Positions 17,824 to 27,189 of a stretch of 64,000 nt of DNA are shown here, piece after piece. Location: assembly GCF_004834005.1 (NCBI RefSeq), contig NZ_STFF01000001.1, forward strand, positions 124,001 through 188,000. The letters are read 5' to 3'. The notes under the pieces were generated by a model. It searched no databases, had not been told where the DNA came from, and saw only the letters and a program-made list of their open reading frames with translations. The first letter of the stretch is position 1. Every line of letters starts with the position of its first letter. This DNA is from Niastella caeni (GTDB lineage: Bacteria > Bacteroidota > Bacteroidia > Chitinophagales > Chitinophagaceae). A program made the position numbers and the translations under genes.

Positions 17824-18280
17824 AATAAACAAAATGTACTGTGAAAGTAATTAAATCGCTGAAAATGAAAAAAGCACCTCACAAATGGAGATGCTTTTTA
17901 TTTTCTCATGTGACCACTAAGAGTTTATAATAAACGCAAAGTAACTTTGCGCAAGTGATCGTTTTTAACCCCGCAGGGGTCACTACCTGCAAGGAATACT
18001 ACTTATTGAAACGTCTGCGTGAATATATGGGTAAATAATATATTTAAACTGTGTGAATAACAGGGAAATGGCAAAAACCCGCAAAACACATGGGAATGTA
18101 TATGGTAAGAAGATAGGTATACGCTCTGTACATATGCGTTCTCTCATAAGCTCATGTAGTTTGGTCCCCGTAAAACAGTTTTTGTTAGTGTTCTAAAATT
18201 AGAACTTTTACTTCAAACAGAAAAAAAACCGGAAGCTAATTTTGGTTTGTTAATTTTAGCTACTCAACTTATTCCTTAAT
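17824..18280. other. Divergent intergenic region (M14 peptidase / ggt)
   Basis: This 457-bp gap has no convincing gene. It contains a terminator-like hairpin at 17868-17900 (AAAAGCA pairing with TGCTTTT, plus CTC with GAG, loop ACAAATG). It also has a perfect CGCAAAG/CTTTGCG inverted repeat near 17935-17952, a CCCCGCAGGGG hairpin near 17970-17980, and the palindrome GTTCTAA-AA-TTAGAAC at 18190-18205, about 75 bp before the ggt ATG. A terminator between divergent genes suggests an unannotated short transcript here. Confidence 0.4.
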
Positions 18281-19993
18281 ATGAAAGTATTGTTTTTATA
18301 CTCGTTCCCGTTAGTACTGCTTTTCACCGCATGTTCAGGTACGCGTTCCACCACTTCCCTGCCGGTTAACCCTTATGAATATACTATACAGAAAAAGGTA
18401 ACGGGAACAAATGGCGCTGTTGTTTCTGCACATCCGCTGGCCAGCGAGATCGGTGTTGCCATTATGAAACAGGGCGGCAATGCCATAGACGCTGCTATTG
18501 CCACCCAGTTAGCGTTGGCAGTAGTGTACCCCGGTGCAGGAAATATCGGAGGTGGCGGATTTACGGTGATCCGGTTAGCGAACGGTTCAAACATTACGAT
18601 CGATTACCGGGAGAAAGCGCCGGCTACTGCACACCGTGATATGTACCTTGATAAATCGGGCAATGCCCAAACTGAATTAAGTCAAAATGGTCATTTGGCA
18701 GCCGGTGTGCCCGGCACCATTGCCGGTTTATTCGATTGCATGAAGTACGCCCGCCTGCCATTTAAAAAGTTAATACAACCGGCCATTGACCTGGCCGAAA
18801 AAGGATTTGTATTAACTGCTTCAGAAGCCAAAAACTTAAACGGCAACAAAGATGAGTTTATTAAATACAATACCGTTACCCCTGTTTTTGTAAAACCCGG
18901 AGGCTGGAAAGCCGGTGATACATTGGTGCAGCAGGACCTGGCCAACACCTTAAAACGCATTCGAGATAACGGGGCGAAAGGTTTTTACGAAGGAGAAACC
19001 GCCCGGCTGATCGTTGAAGAAATGAAACGGGCCAATGGCATCATCAGTTATGATGATTTAAAAAACTATGAAGCCAAAGAGCGGGAGCCGGTAGTTTTCG
19101 GGTATAAAACATATAAAATAATCACCATGCCGTTGCCCAGCAGTGGCGGTATCTTATTACCACAAATGATGTACATGATAGAAGATCAGCCGGTGAAGCA
19201 GTATGGATTTCAATCGGCCCAGGCGGTGCAACTGATGACGGAAATAGAACGCCGCGCTTATGCCGACCGTGCTAAATACCTGGGTGATGCTGATTTTTAT
19301 AAAGTGCCTGTAAAAAAACTTACCAGCAAGGCGTATGCCCTGGAAAGAATGAAAGATTACAATGCCCAAACGGCTGGCAGCAGCCAAACTACGCAGGCAG
19401 GTGTTATTACCGAAAGCGAAGAAACTACCCACTTCAATGTGTACGACAAAAACGGCAATGCCGTATCAGTGACCACTACCCTAAATGGATCTTATGGCAG
19501 CAAGACCGTCGTAGGCGGCGCCGGATTTTTATTGAATAATGAAATGGATGATTTCAGCATTAAGCCGGGCGTACCCAATATGTATGGCGCCATTGGCGCC
19601 GATGCCAATGCTATTGCGCCGGGTAAACGTATGCTTAGCTCCATGACGCCTACCATTGTTTTAAAAGACAACAAACCGTTCCTGATAGCCGGCACACCGG
19701 GCGGCACAACGATCACAACATCGGTATTTCAAACTCTTGTTAACATTATGGAATTTGAGCTGAGTACGGAAGATGCGGTGAACAAACCCAAATTCCATCA
19801 TCAATGGCTGCCGGATGAGATCTTCGTGGAAGCCGAATTTCCGCAAGCGGTACGGCAACAATTGAAACAAATGGGATATAAAGTAACGCAGCGTAGTTCC
19901 ATCGGCCGCACTGAAGTGATACGTATTAATGCAAATGGCGTTATTGAAGCTGTAGCCGACAATAGAGGCGATGATGCCGCGGCCAGTTATTAA
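18281..19993 (+). CDS. ggt: Gamma-glutamyltransferase (lipoprotein form)
   Basis: Cleaves or transfers the gamma-glutamyl group of glutathione and related peptides, outside the cytoplasm. It has 570 residues with a lipoprotein signal (VLLFTAC, lipidated C18). The family blocks are clear: GGNAIDAAIATQLALAVVYP and GNIGGGGFTVIR in the large subunit, and the autoprocessing/catalytic Thr at T382 (EETTHFNVYDKNGNAVSVT), followed by NGSYGSKTVVGGAGFLLNNE and GTPGGTTITTSVFQ in the small subunit. The precursor is normally split just before T382. A 16-bp palindrome about 75 bp upstream may be an operator. Confidence is high. Confidence 0.95.
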   Translation: MKVLFLYSFPLVLLFTACSGTRSTTSLPVNPYEYTIQKKVTGTNGAVVSAHPLASEIGVAIMKQGGNAIDAAIATQLALAVVYPGAGNIGGGGFTVIRLANGSNITIDYREKAPATAHRDMYLDKSGNAQTELSQNGHLAAGVPGTIAGLFDCMKYARLPFKKLIQPAIDLAEKGFVLTASEAKNLNGNKDEFIKYNTVTPVFVKPGGWKAGDTLVQQDLANTLKRIRDNGAKGFYEGETARLIVEEMKRANGIISYDDLKNYEAKEREPVVFGYKTYKIITMPLPSSGGILLPQMMYMIEDQPVKQYGFQSAQAVQLMTEIERRAYADRAKYLGDADFYKVPVKKLTSKAYALERMKDYNAQTAGSSQTTQAGVITESEETTHFNVYDKNGNAVSVTTTLNGSYGSKTVVGGAGFLLNNEMDDFSIKPGVPNMYGAIGADANAIAPGKRMLSSMTPTIVLKDNKPFLIAGTPGGTTITTSVFQTLVNIMEFELSTEDAVNKPKFHHQWLPDEIFVEAEFPQAVRQQLKQMGYKVTQRSSIGRTEVIRINANGVIEAVADNRGDDAAASY

Positions 19994-20012
19994 CTTGCAT
20001 AAAATTCCAGTC

Positions 20013-20564
20013 ATGCCAACCACATTAGGAACCGAATACCTGCAAACAGCCATCAGGCGGTTACGGTATTATAAATCGTTGGGTGAAAAAACATTTGAAC
20101 AGTTAACAGATGCCGATTTTCATTTTACGCCCAATGAAGCCTCTAACAGCATAGCCGTTATTATTCAACATCTCTCGGGCAATATGCTCAGCCGCTGGAC
20201 CAACTTTTTAACAGAAGACGGTGAAAAGTTGTGGCGGCAACGGGATGAAGAGTTTGAAGTGCACGATTATTCCAGGCAGCAATTGGTGGCGTTGTGGGAA
20301 AAAGGCTGGAACTGTTTTCTAAGCTCACTTACGGCTTTAACAGAAAATGACCTGTTAAAAACGATTTACATCCGGGAAGAACCGTTATTAGTAGTAGATG
20401 CCATCAACCGGCAACTGGCGCATTATCCCTATCACGTTGGACAGATCCTTTACATTGCCAAAATTATCAAAGACGCCGGATGGAAAAGCCTGTCGATCGA
20501 AAAAGGAAAATCGGAGGCGTATAATAAAAGCGATGGCATTAAAGACCCGGCGAAGAATCAATAG
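20013..20564 (+). CDS. DUF1572 family protein (DinB-like fold)
   Basis: A cytoplasmic protein of 183 residues matching DUF1572, a branch of the DinB/YfiT-like four-helix metal-binding superfamily. Recognisable segments are EYLQTAIRRLRYYKSLGEK, DADFHFTPNEASNSIAVII and QHLSGNMLSRWTNFL, with a late His pair in RQLAHYPYHVGQILYIAK. The histidines (QHLSGN, AHYPYHVGQ) are positioned as the metal site of DinB-like proteins. The ATG at 20013 gives the normal N-terminus; an earlier in-frame start would overlap ggt. Its role is unknown; thiol-dependent chemistry is known for some relatives only. Confidence 0.85.
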   Translation: MPTTLGTEYLQTAIRRLRYYKSLGEKTFEQLTDADFHFTPNEASNSIAVIIQHLSGNMLSRWTNFLTEDGEKLWRQRDEEFEVHDYSRQQLVALWEKGWNCFLSSLTALTENDLLKTIYIREEPLLVVDAINRQLAHYPYHVGQILYIAKIIKDAGWKSLSIEKGKSEAYNKSDGIKDPAKNQ

Positions 20565-20744
20565 GCAATAGACATGGGCAAAAGCAGCCTAAAGCTATAA
20601 CTGCCCTATCATCTGCAAGCAAGGCCAGAAATGTGCTGTAATAGATGCACATCAACGCCAATTTATATATTTATTTTTTGACCAATATTAAATAGCGCAT
20701 AACCTACTTTGTTGTACTTTCAAACTGCTAAATCAAGTAGTGGT

Positions 20745-21508
20745 ATGCCAAACAGTAAGGTTATTGTTGTAAAAGAAACATCTGTTAGGATCATTGAAGT
20801 AAATGAGCAGGACTATATTTCGTTAACGGATATGGTTCGAAGCATGGAAGATGGTACCGTTCTTATTGAAAAATGGCTTCGCAATAAAAACACCATTGAA
20901 TTTATTGGAATTTGGGAAAAGATAAACAATCCTGAGTTTAATTCCCTCGAATTCGAGGGAATTATGCTGGAAGCGGGGATAAACCGGTTCACTTTATCGG
21001 CAAAAAAATGGGGTGAACGAACAAATGCAATAGGAATTATAGCCAAAACAGGCCGATTCAATAGCGGCGCACCTATGCCTACAAAGACATTGCCTTCGAG
21101 TTCGGCAGCTGGCTCAGCGCCGAGTTTAAACTTTATCTCATTAAAGAGTTCCAACGTCTAAAAGATGAAGAGAACAAAACCCTCCAACTGGAATGGAACC
21201 TGCAACGCACCCTGTCTAAAATAAATTACCGTATTCATACTGATGCCATTAAAGAAACTTTAATCCCTCCACAACTTACCCGCCAGCAAACCGGTGCTAT
21301 TTATGCAAGCGAAGCAGACCTCTTGAACAGGGCGCTTTTTGGAAAAACAGCCGTAGAATGGCGTAAAGAAAATCCTGGTAAAGGGGGGAATATTCGGGAT
21401 GAAGCTACCCTGGAGCAACTGGTTGTGCTCAGCAACCTCGAAAGTATTAATGCGGTGTTATTACGCCAGGAACTTCCACAATCGCAACGGGAGAGATCTC
21501 TCAAATAA
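20745..21508 (+). pseudogene. KilA-N domain gene broken by a frameshift
   Basis: Two overlapping frames together encode one KilA-N-type protein of about 255 residues. The first frame (from ATG 20745) gives VKETSVRIIEVNEQDYISL through KKWGERTNAIGIIAKTGRF. The continuing family sequence, TYAYKDIAFEFGSWLSAEF and KLYLIKEFQRLKDEE, sits in another frame and ends at the TAA at 21506-21508. The break lies at about 21064-21070 in AGCGGCGCACC, consistent with loss of one base in a run of GGC. KilA-N domains bind DNA and occur in phages and in bacterial genomes, where they are often found with mobile or RhuM-like genes. It is either a true pseudogene or a sequencing or programmed frameshift. Confidence 0.8.
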
Positions 21509-22247
21509 GATCCCTGCTGGCAAACAATTCTATGAAAAAATTGAAACCCCAAACCTGACAGTTGAGAAGCTGTATTTGCCTTTGACTTTCAGCTTGCGGC
21601 TTAAAGCTTGCAGCTGTATTCGCCTTTGGTTTTCAGCTTGAAGCTTGCGGCTTGCAGCTTGCAGCTGTATTTGCCTTTAGTTTTCAGCTTGCAGCTTGCA
21701 GCTGTATTTGCCTTTGGTTTTCAGCCTGCGGCTTAAGCTTGCAGCTGTATTTGCCTTTGACTTTCAGCTTGCGGCTTAAAGCTTGCAGCTTGCAGCTGTA
21801 TTCGCCTTTGGTTTTCAGCCTGCGGCTTAAGCTTGCAGCTGTATTTGCCTTTGACTTTCAGCTTGCGGCTTGCAGCTGTATTCGCCTTTGGTTTTCAGCT
21901 TGAAGCTTACAGCGTGAGGCGTATAGGGCAGCCTAAATAATTACCCACTCCCCTGCTTTGAAGGCCCGCGCCTTTTAACTATCTTTCCGCTTTCTCCCCC
22001 CAACCCATAGACCCCATTAGCCCCGTTTACCTTTTTTTGAACCATTCACCCAAATTATTCGTTAAAAACCAATGAAATAACCAACCTTCATATCCATTTT
22101 GCGTATGTACAATACAGCCACAGGCGCTTTGCGCGTTTTTATCAATGTTAAAGGCACTGAAAAGTTGCTCAAAAACAACTCATTGGTATTGATTTTGCGC
22201 AGGAAAGACAACGGTTTTATTACTTTTACATTTAATACGCCTTAACC
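21509..22247. other. Gene-poor spacer before tamB
   Basis: This stretch holds the tandem repeat array at 21569-21924 (listed separately) and then about 320 bp of AT-rich sequence. One 46-codon ORF (ATG 22105 to TAA 22245; LRVFINVKGTEKLL, RRKDNGFITFTFNTP) ends just before tamB. It matches no family I know and is probably fortuitous. A promoter for tamB should lie here, but no clear TAnnTTTG box stands out. Confidence 0.4.
21569..21924. repeat. Tandem array of about eight GCTGTATTYGCCTTT...GCTTGCAG units
   Basis: Eight imperfect units of about 37-51 bp follow one another. Each opens with GCTGTATTTGCCTTT or GCTGTATTCGCCTTT, continues with GGTTTTCAGCTTG or GACTTTCAGCTTG, and ends in one to three copies of GCTTGCAG / GCGGCTTAAAGCTTGCAG. 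Units differ in the number of the 8-9-bp GCTTGCAGC subrepeats and in T/C and GA/GT substitutions, giving a mosaic. It is not a CRISPR: there are no unique spacers. Related single words appear at 36600-36660, 39938-39972, 61360-61400 and 61500-61535. Confidence 0.85.
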
Positions 22248-25200
22248 CTGAGAAAGTTTTGGAAAATATCCCGGACCGTGCTGCTGATATTGATCGGACT
22301 GATCATATTAGCCTGGCTGGCTATACAAACCTCACTGGTCCAAAACTGGCTGGTAAAAAAGGTTACGACCAAGCTTTCCAAGAATCTCCACGCTACAGTT
22401 CGCATTCAACACGTTGATTTCGCTTTATTCAATAAAATGGTGCTGGAAGGCACACTGGTAAACGATCAGCACAACGACACCCTGCTGTATGCCGGCGCCG
22501 TAAAGGTCAACATTACCGACTGGTTTTTCCTCAAAGACCGAATCGTGCTGAGCTATATCGGTCTCGATAATGCGGTCATTCAACTAAAACGCAGCGACAG
22601 CACCTGGAACTACCGCTTCCTGGCAGAATACTTTAGCAGCCCGCAAAAAAAAGAAGTTAAAAAACAGGACGACATTGACCTGGACCTTGAAAAAATAGAG
22701 TTCCGCAACGTTAAGCTGATGCAGGTAGATGGCTGGCGCGGCGAAAACATGATGCTGCACCTGGGTTCCATGGATATAGATGCCGATGAGATCAACCTCA
22801 AAAAAAGGGTCGCCCATATAAACGACATTGAAATCGACAAACCGGTTTTCGCCATCTACAACTATGACGGTAAACGGCCCGATTCGTTACGGCCCAAACC
22901 TGACACCATCCCTATCGTCAACGATCCCAAAAATCTGCGCTGGAATCCCGGCAACTGGGACATAGCCGTTAACAAACTCACGCTGAAAAAAGGCACTTTC
23001 CATAACGATTTGCAAACAGAGCGCCAACCTTATGAGTACTTCGATGGCAACCATATTCTGTTCACCAATATCAACGCGGTATTCAGCAAGGTAGCCTTCA
23101 GGCAGGATACCATCACTGCCGGTTTAATGCTTTCAACCAAAGAACGCAGCGGACTGGTAGTTAAAAAATTAAATGCCCGCGTTACCTGGCATCCCGAAGC
23201 CATGGAATTTGCGCACCTTGATATTCAAACCAATCGCAGCCACCTGCAGAACTTTTTCGCCATGCGCTATGCCACGTTCGACGACATGAGCGATTTTGAA
23301 ACCAAAGTTCGCATGGAAGGCGATTTTACGAATGCCGTATTGAACAGCGACGACATCGCCTACTTTGCACCCGAGCTGCAAGCCTGGAAAAAAGAGATCC
23401 GCATTACCGGTAAAGTAAAAGGTTCCCTCGAAAGCCTGAGCGCCCGCAAGCTGGTGATCGAGGCCGGTAAAGACACCTACCTCAACGGTAACATCCGGCT
23501 TAACAGTTTAACCAACATCGATAAAACCTATATCGACTTTGAAGCAAACGAATTCAGAACTACCTACCATGATGCCATCACCATCGTTCCCGATCTAAAA
23601 GAATTCGATCAGCCACGGCTCGATAAACTCGAATACCTCCGCTTCAAAGGCAACTTCACCGGCTTTATAAAAGACTTTGTTACCTATGGTACCATTGAAA
23701 CAAAGCTGGGTGTGGTGGTGAGCGACGTAAATATGAAATTCCCGGATAACGGTCCAACCGTTTACACAGGTAGTATCGAAACCCGGTCTTTTGCCCTGGG
23801 CGAATTTGTAGATGCACCCCAGGTAGGTAAAATTAACTTCACGGGTTCGGTGAACGGCCGGGGGCTTAAAGCCAGTACGCTCAATGCCAAACTCGATGGC
23901 AACATCCGTTCGCTCGATGTAAATAATTACAACTACCAGAACATCGTGGTAAAAGGTACGGTGGCCAAACGCCTGTTCAATGGAGAAGTGATCAGCAATG
24001 ATCCCAATTTAACCGCGCGCCTGAACGGATTGGTCGACTTCAGCAAAAAAGTACCCACGTTTAATTTCGAAGCGGAGATCAGCAAAGCCGACCTCAGAAA
24101 TGTTAAACTAACCCGCGACAGTATTGAAGTAAAAGGAAAGTTCAGGATGAACTTCACCGGCGACAATATCGACAACTTCCTGGGTACCGCCCGCATTTAT
24201 GAAGCCTCGGTACTGAAGAACAGCAAGCCGCTTTCATTCGATTCATTAAGCATTGAATCGAAAACCATGGGCACCAACAAAGTGATCACCGTTGTCAGCA
24301 ATGAATTCGATGGCGCGTTGGTCGGCGAATTCTCTATCCGGGACCTGCCCGCCGCCGTAAGGTCTTTCCTGAATAAATACTACCCCAGCTACGTTAAGCC
24401 GCCAACGACGGTGCTGAAGAATGAGAATTTCAGTTTTGTGTTCACCACTAAAAGAGTGGATGAATACATGAGCTTTATTGATAAAAACTTAAGCGGATTT
24501 AATTACAGTACCGTTACCGGTCGTATCAACAGCAAGGAAAATCAGCTCGACCTGAATGCGGAGATCCCCCAGTTCAGTTATAAAAACATTTTTTTCTATA
24601 ATCTTAACCTGAAAGGAAGCGGCAATTACGACACCCTGTCAATGACCAGTTCCATTGCAGATGTTTACATCAACGACAGCCTGCATTTTCCGGGCACCGA
24701 CCTGCGGGTAAGATCTGCGAATGATATGTCGCTGGTACAGTTAAAAACAGCCGCCAATCAAACGCTTAACTCGGCCGACCTTTCTGCCCGCGTGCAAACC
24801 ATGCCAACGGGTGTACGCATCCTGTTCAATCAATCGAACTTTGACCTGAATGGTAAAAACTGGACGGTTGAAAAGAACGGCGAGCTCGTATTAAGTAAAG
24901 AACTCGTATCTGCCGACGGCGTAAAAATTTATAACGGCCAACAGGAGATCCTGGTTACCACTCATCCTTCCGACATAGGCAATACCAATGACATCAAGGT
25001 AGAAATGAAAAAAGTGAACATTGGCGACTTTGCTCCCTATGTTGTTACCGATAACCGGTTGGAAGGTTTGCTTACCGCCACCGCCGATATTATTGATCCC
25101 TTTGGTAAACTGCAGGTAGACCTGGCAGGTGAAGCCGAAATGTTCCGGCTCGATAACGACTCCATTGGCAAACTGCAACTGAAAGCCAATTACAGCCAGC

Positions 25201-27059
25201 TGACCGGCAAGGTGAACTTCAATACCATTTCAGAAAACGACCAGTATAATTTTGACCTTACCGGATTATACAACCTGTCTGACACAGCCAATACTTCTCC
25301 GCTTGATATCACCGGTAATTTCAAGGATACGAAGATCAACCTGCTCGATAAATATTTGTCGGGTGTATTCACCGACCTGAACGGATACGCTACCGGGCAA
25401 TTGCGCATTGTTGGCCCAACCGATAACCTGAAGTACCTGGGACGGATGCAATTGCGCGATGGTCAATTGCGGGTGATCTATACCAATGTATTGTACAAGA
25501 TCCCATCAGCCGTGTTCGATTTTAAAGACGATGCCATCGACTTCGGCTCTTTTGCTTTTAAAGATGAGAAAGGCAATAGGGGGCATATTACCAAAGGCAT
25601 TTTAAGACACCAGGCCTTTGATAACCTGTACTTCGACTTTGCCTTCAACACAAATAAACTACAGGTGTTGAACACGCCCAACACCAGCAAAGACCCGTTC
25701 TTCGGCACTATGTATGCCAGGGCCAATGCTACATTCAGAGGACCATTGGAAAACATGCGCCTGGATGTTCGCGGCGAGCCCGCCGATAGTTCGGAATTGT
25801 ATATCCGTTCACAAACCGGTCGCGAAAGCGGCGAGGCTAATTTTGTTGTGTGGAAACAATACGGTAGCGAAATGAAGGCAGTACGCAGTGCTGATGCCAG
25901 CAACCTGTATGTAACGCTCGATGTAACGGCAAATAATTACGCCAAAATGTATGTGATCCTCGACGAGTTAACGGGCGACATCATTCAGGCTAACGGGCAT
26001 GGCAACCTTAAAATGCAAACCGGCACCGATGGCAATTTCAGCATCACCGGCCGGTACGATATAGACCGCGGTAATTACAATTTCAATTTTCAATCCCTGC
26101 TGCGCAAACCCTTTAAATTGCGTGAGAACGTAGGTAATTATATTCAATGGCGGGGCGACCCATACGATGCAGATATTAAAATAGATGCAGAATACGAGGC
26201 AGATGATGTGCGCTTCAGTGACCTGGCAACAGAAGCAGTGACGAACGCCAACTCAAATGTGCGCAAATACCGGGGTAAAGTAATTGTAGTAGCCCAGCTC
26301 ACTAAAAAGCTGATGAAGCCCGACATCCTGTTCCAGATAGAGCTGCCTACCAACAGCCCGTTAAAGGATGATCCGGATGCATTGGCCATTTTGCAATTGA
26401 TCCAGCGCGACCAGAACGAATTGAATAAACAGGTGGCGTTCCTGATCGTATTCAACAGCTTCGGCCCCGTGTCTTCGTCCAGCAATCAAAGCGGACTTGG
26501 CTCCGGGCTTTTCAGTGGCGTGGTAGTAAACAGTATTTCCGGTGTACTGTCAGGGGCTCTCAGCAAACAGTTCTCCAGCATCTTCCAAAAACTGTTCAAC
26601 GATAAAAGCATCAAGGTTAACTTCAATGCGCAACTGTACAATGGTTCTAACCTGGTCGACAATATTGACCGCAGTAAATTGAATATCGACCGCACCAACC
26701 TCAATTTCAATATTGGTAAAAGCTTTTTGAACGAACGGCTCACGTTCACGTTTGGCAGTGCGGTTGACTTTGGCCTATCGGCTCAACAGGTACAGGCGAC
26801 AAAGAACCTGCAATTCCTCCCCGATATTTCGGCAGACTGGAAAATACGCCAGGATGGAAAACTGGTGCTTACCTTCTTTTACCGCGACTCGTATAATTAT
26901 CTCTCCGGTGCAGGCGCCCGTCAAAACCGATCCGGCGCCAGTATCAGCTATCGCCGCGACTTTGAACGCCTGAGCGATCTGTGGCGCGCTGAAAGAAAAA
27001 AGAAATTGAAAGTTCCTGTTGTAAATGATACTTCGAAGTCTGATACAGGAAGCAATTAA
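22248..27059 (+). CDS. tamB: Translocation/assembly module TamB-like protein (AsmA family)
   Basis: A giant envelope protein of about 1600 residues: one N-terminal membrane anchor (ILIGLIILAWLAIQTSLVQ) and a long repetitive beta-rich periplasmic part. It ends in a TamB/DUF490 domain (about 1150-1560; SITGRYDIDRGNYNFNFQSL, then VVAQLTKKLMKPDILFQIEL). TamB-like proteins bridge the inner and outer membranes and are linked to outer-membrane protein or lipid transport. The start is unclear: the first GTG (22278) falls inside the hydrophobic anchor, whereas CTG at 22248 would give the basic N-terminus RKFWKISRT expected of the family. I use 22248 as the likely biological start; 22278 is the conservative alternative. 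No partner TamA gene is adjacent. Confidence 0.87.
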   Translation: MRKFWKISRTVLLILIGLIILAWLAIQTSLVQNWLVKKVTTKLSKNLHATVRIQHVDFALFNKMVLEGTLVNDQHNDTLLYAGAVKVNITDWFFLKDRIVLSYIGLDNAVIQLKRSDSTWNYRFLAEYFSSPQKKEVKKQDDIDLDLEKIEFRNVKLMQVDGWRGENMMLHLGSMDIDADEINLKKRVAHINDIEIDKPVFAIYNYDGKRPDSLRPKPDTIPIVNDPKNLRWNPGNWDIAVNKLTLKKGTFHNDLQTERQPYEYFDGNHILFTNINAVFSKVAFRQDTITAGLMLSTKERSGLVVKKLNARVTWHPEAMEFAHLDIQTNRSHLQNFFAMRYATFDDMSDFETKVRMEGDFTNAVLNSDDIAYFAPELQAWKKEIRITGKVKGSLESLSARKLVIEAGKDTYLNGNIRLNSLTNIDKTYIDFEANEFRTTYHDAITIVPDLKEFDQPRLDKLEYLRFKGNFTGFIKDFVTYGTIETKLGVVVSDVNMKFPDNGPTVYTGSIETRSFALGEFVDAPQVGKINFTGSVNGRGLKASTLNAKLDGNIRSLDVNNYNYQNIVVKGTVAKRLFNGEVISNDPNLTARLNGLVDFSKKVPTFNFEAEISKADLRNVKLTRDSIEVKGKFRMNFTGDNIDNFLGTARIYEASVLKNSKPLSFDSLSIESKTMGTNKVITVVSNEFDGALVGEFSIRDLPAAVRSFLNKYYPSYVKPPTTVLKNENFSFVFTTKRVDEYMSFIDKNLSGFNYSTVTGRINSKENQLDLNAEIPQFSYKNIFFYNLNLKGSGNYDTLSMTSSIADVYINDSLHFPGTDLRVRSANDMSLVQLKTAANQTLNSADLSARVQTMPTGVRILFNQSNFDLNGKNWTVEKNGELVLSKELVSADGVKIYNGQQEILVTTHPSDIGNTNDIKVEMKKVNIGDFAPYVVTDNRLEGLLTATADIIDPFGKLQVDLAGEAEMFRLDNDSIGKLQLKANYSQLTGKVNFNTISENDQYNFDLTGLYNLSDTANTSPLDITGNFKDTKINLLDKYLSGVFTDLNGYATGQLRIVGPTDNLKYLGRMQLRDGQLRVIYTNVLYKIPSAVFDFKDDAIDFGSFAFKDEKGNRGHITKGILRHQAFDNLYFDFAFNTNKLQVLNTPNTSKDPFFGTMYARANATFRGPLENMRLDVRGEPADSSELYIRSQTGRESGEANFVVWKQYGSEMKAVRSADASNLYVTLDVTANNYAKMYVILDELTGDIIQANGHGNLKMQTGTDGNFSITGRYDIDRGNYNFNFQSLLRKPFKLRENVGNYIQWRGDPYDADIKIDAEYEADDVRFSDLATEAVTNANSNVRKYRGKVIVVAQLTKKLMKPDILFQIELPTNSPLKDDPDALAILQLIQRDQNELNKQVAFLIVFNSFGPVSSSSNQSGLGSGLFSGVVVNSISGVLSGALSKQFSSIFQKLFNDKSIKVNFNAQLYNGSNLVDNIDRSKLNIDRTNLNFNIGKSFLNERLTFTFGSAVDFGLSAQQVQATKNLQFLPDISADWKIRQDGKLVLTFFYRDSYNYLSGAGARQNRSGASISYRRDFERLSDLWRAERKKKLKVPVVNDTSKSDTGSN

Positions 27060-27061
27060 TT

Positions 27062-27141
27062 AGTTTGTGGTTAGAGCAACCACAAACAACAAACCATAAA
27101 CCACAAATAAAAAATGCCAAGCTATTTAAACGTGGCATTTA
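27062..27141. terminator. Convergent tamB/ribBA spacer with hairpins
   Basis: AAATGCCA (27112-27119) pairs with TGGCATTT (27133-27140) and is followed by an A/T-rich tail, a plausible weak bidirectional terminator. Just before it, TTTGTGGTTAGAGCAACCACAAA forms another hairpin (GTGGTT with AACCAC), followed by further CAACCATAAACCACAAA words of the family also seen at 39851-39885. Confidence 0.55.
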
Positions 27142-27189
27142 TAAAAAATTGATGCGGAAACCGTCGACAACTACCTTGTCAACTACCCC

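Noticed and set aside
21569..21924. Possible CRISPR array
   Set aside because: Units follow one another without unique spacers, vary in length and internal sequence, and no cas gene is nearby.
22105..22245. 46-residue ORF just before tamB
   Set aside because: No recognisable family or membrane/export feature; probably chance in an AT-rich spacer.
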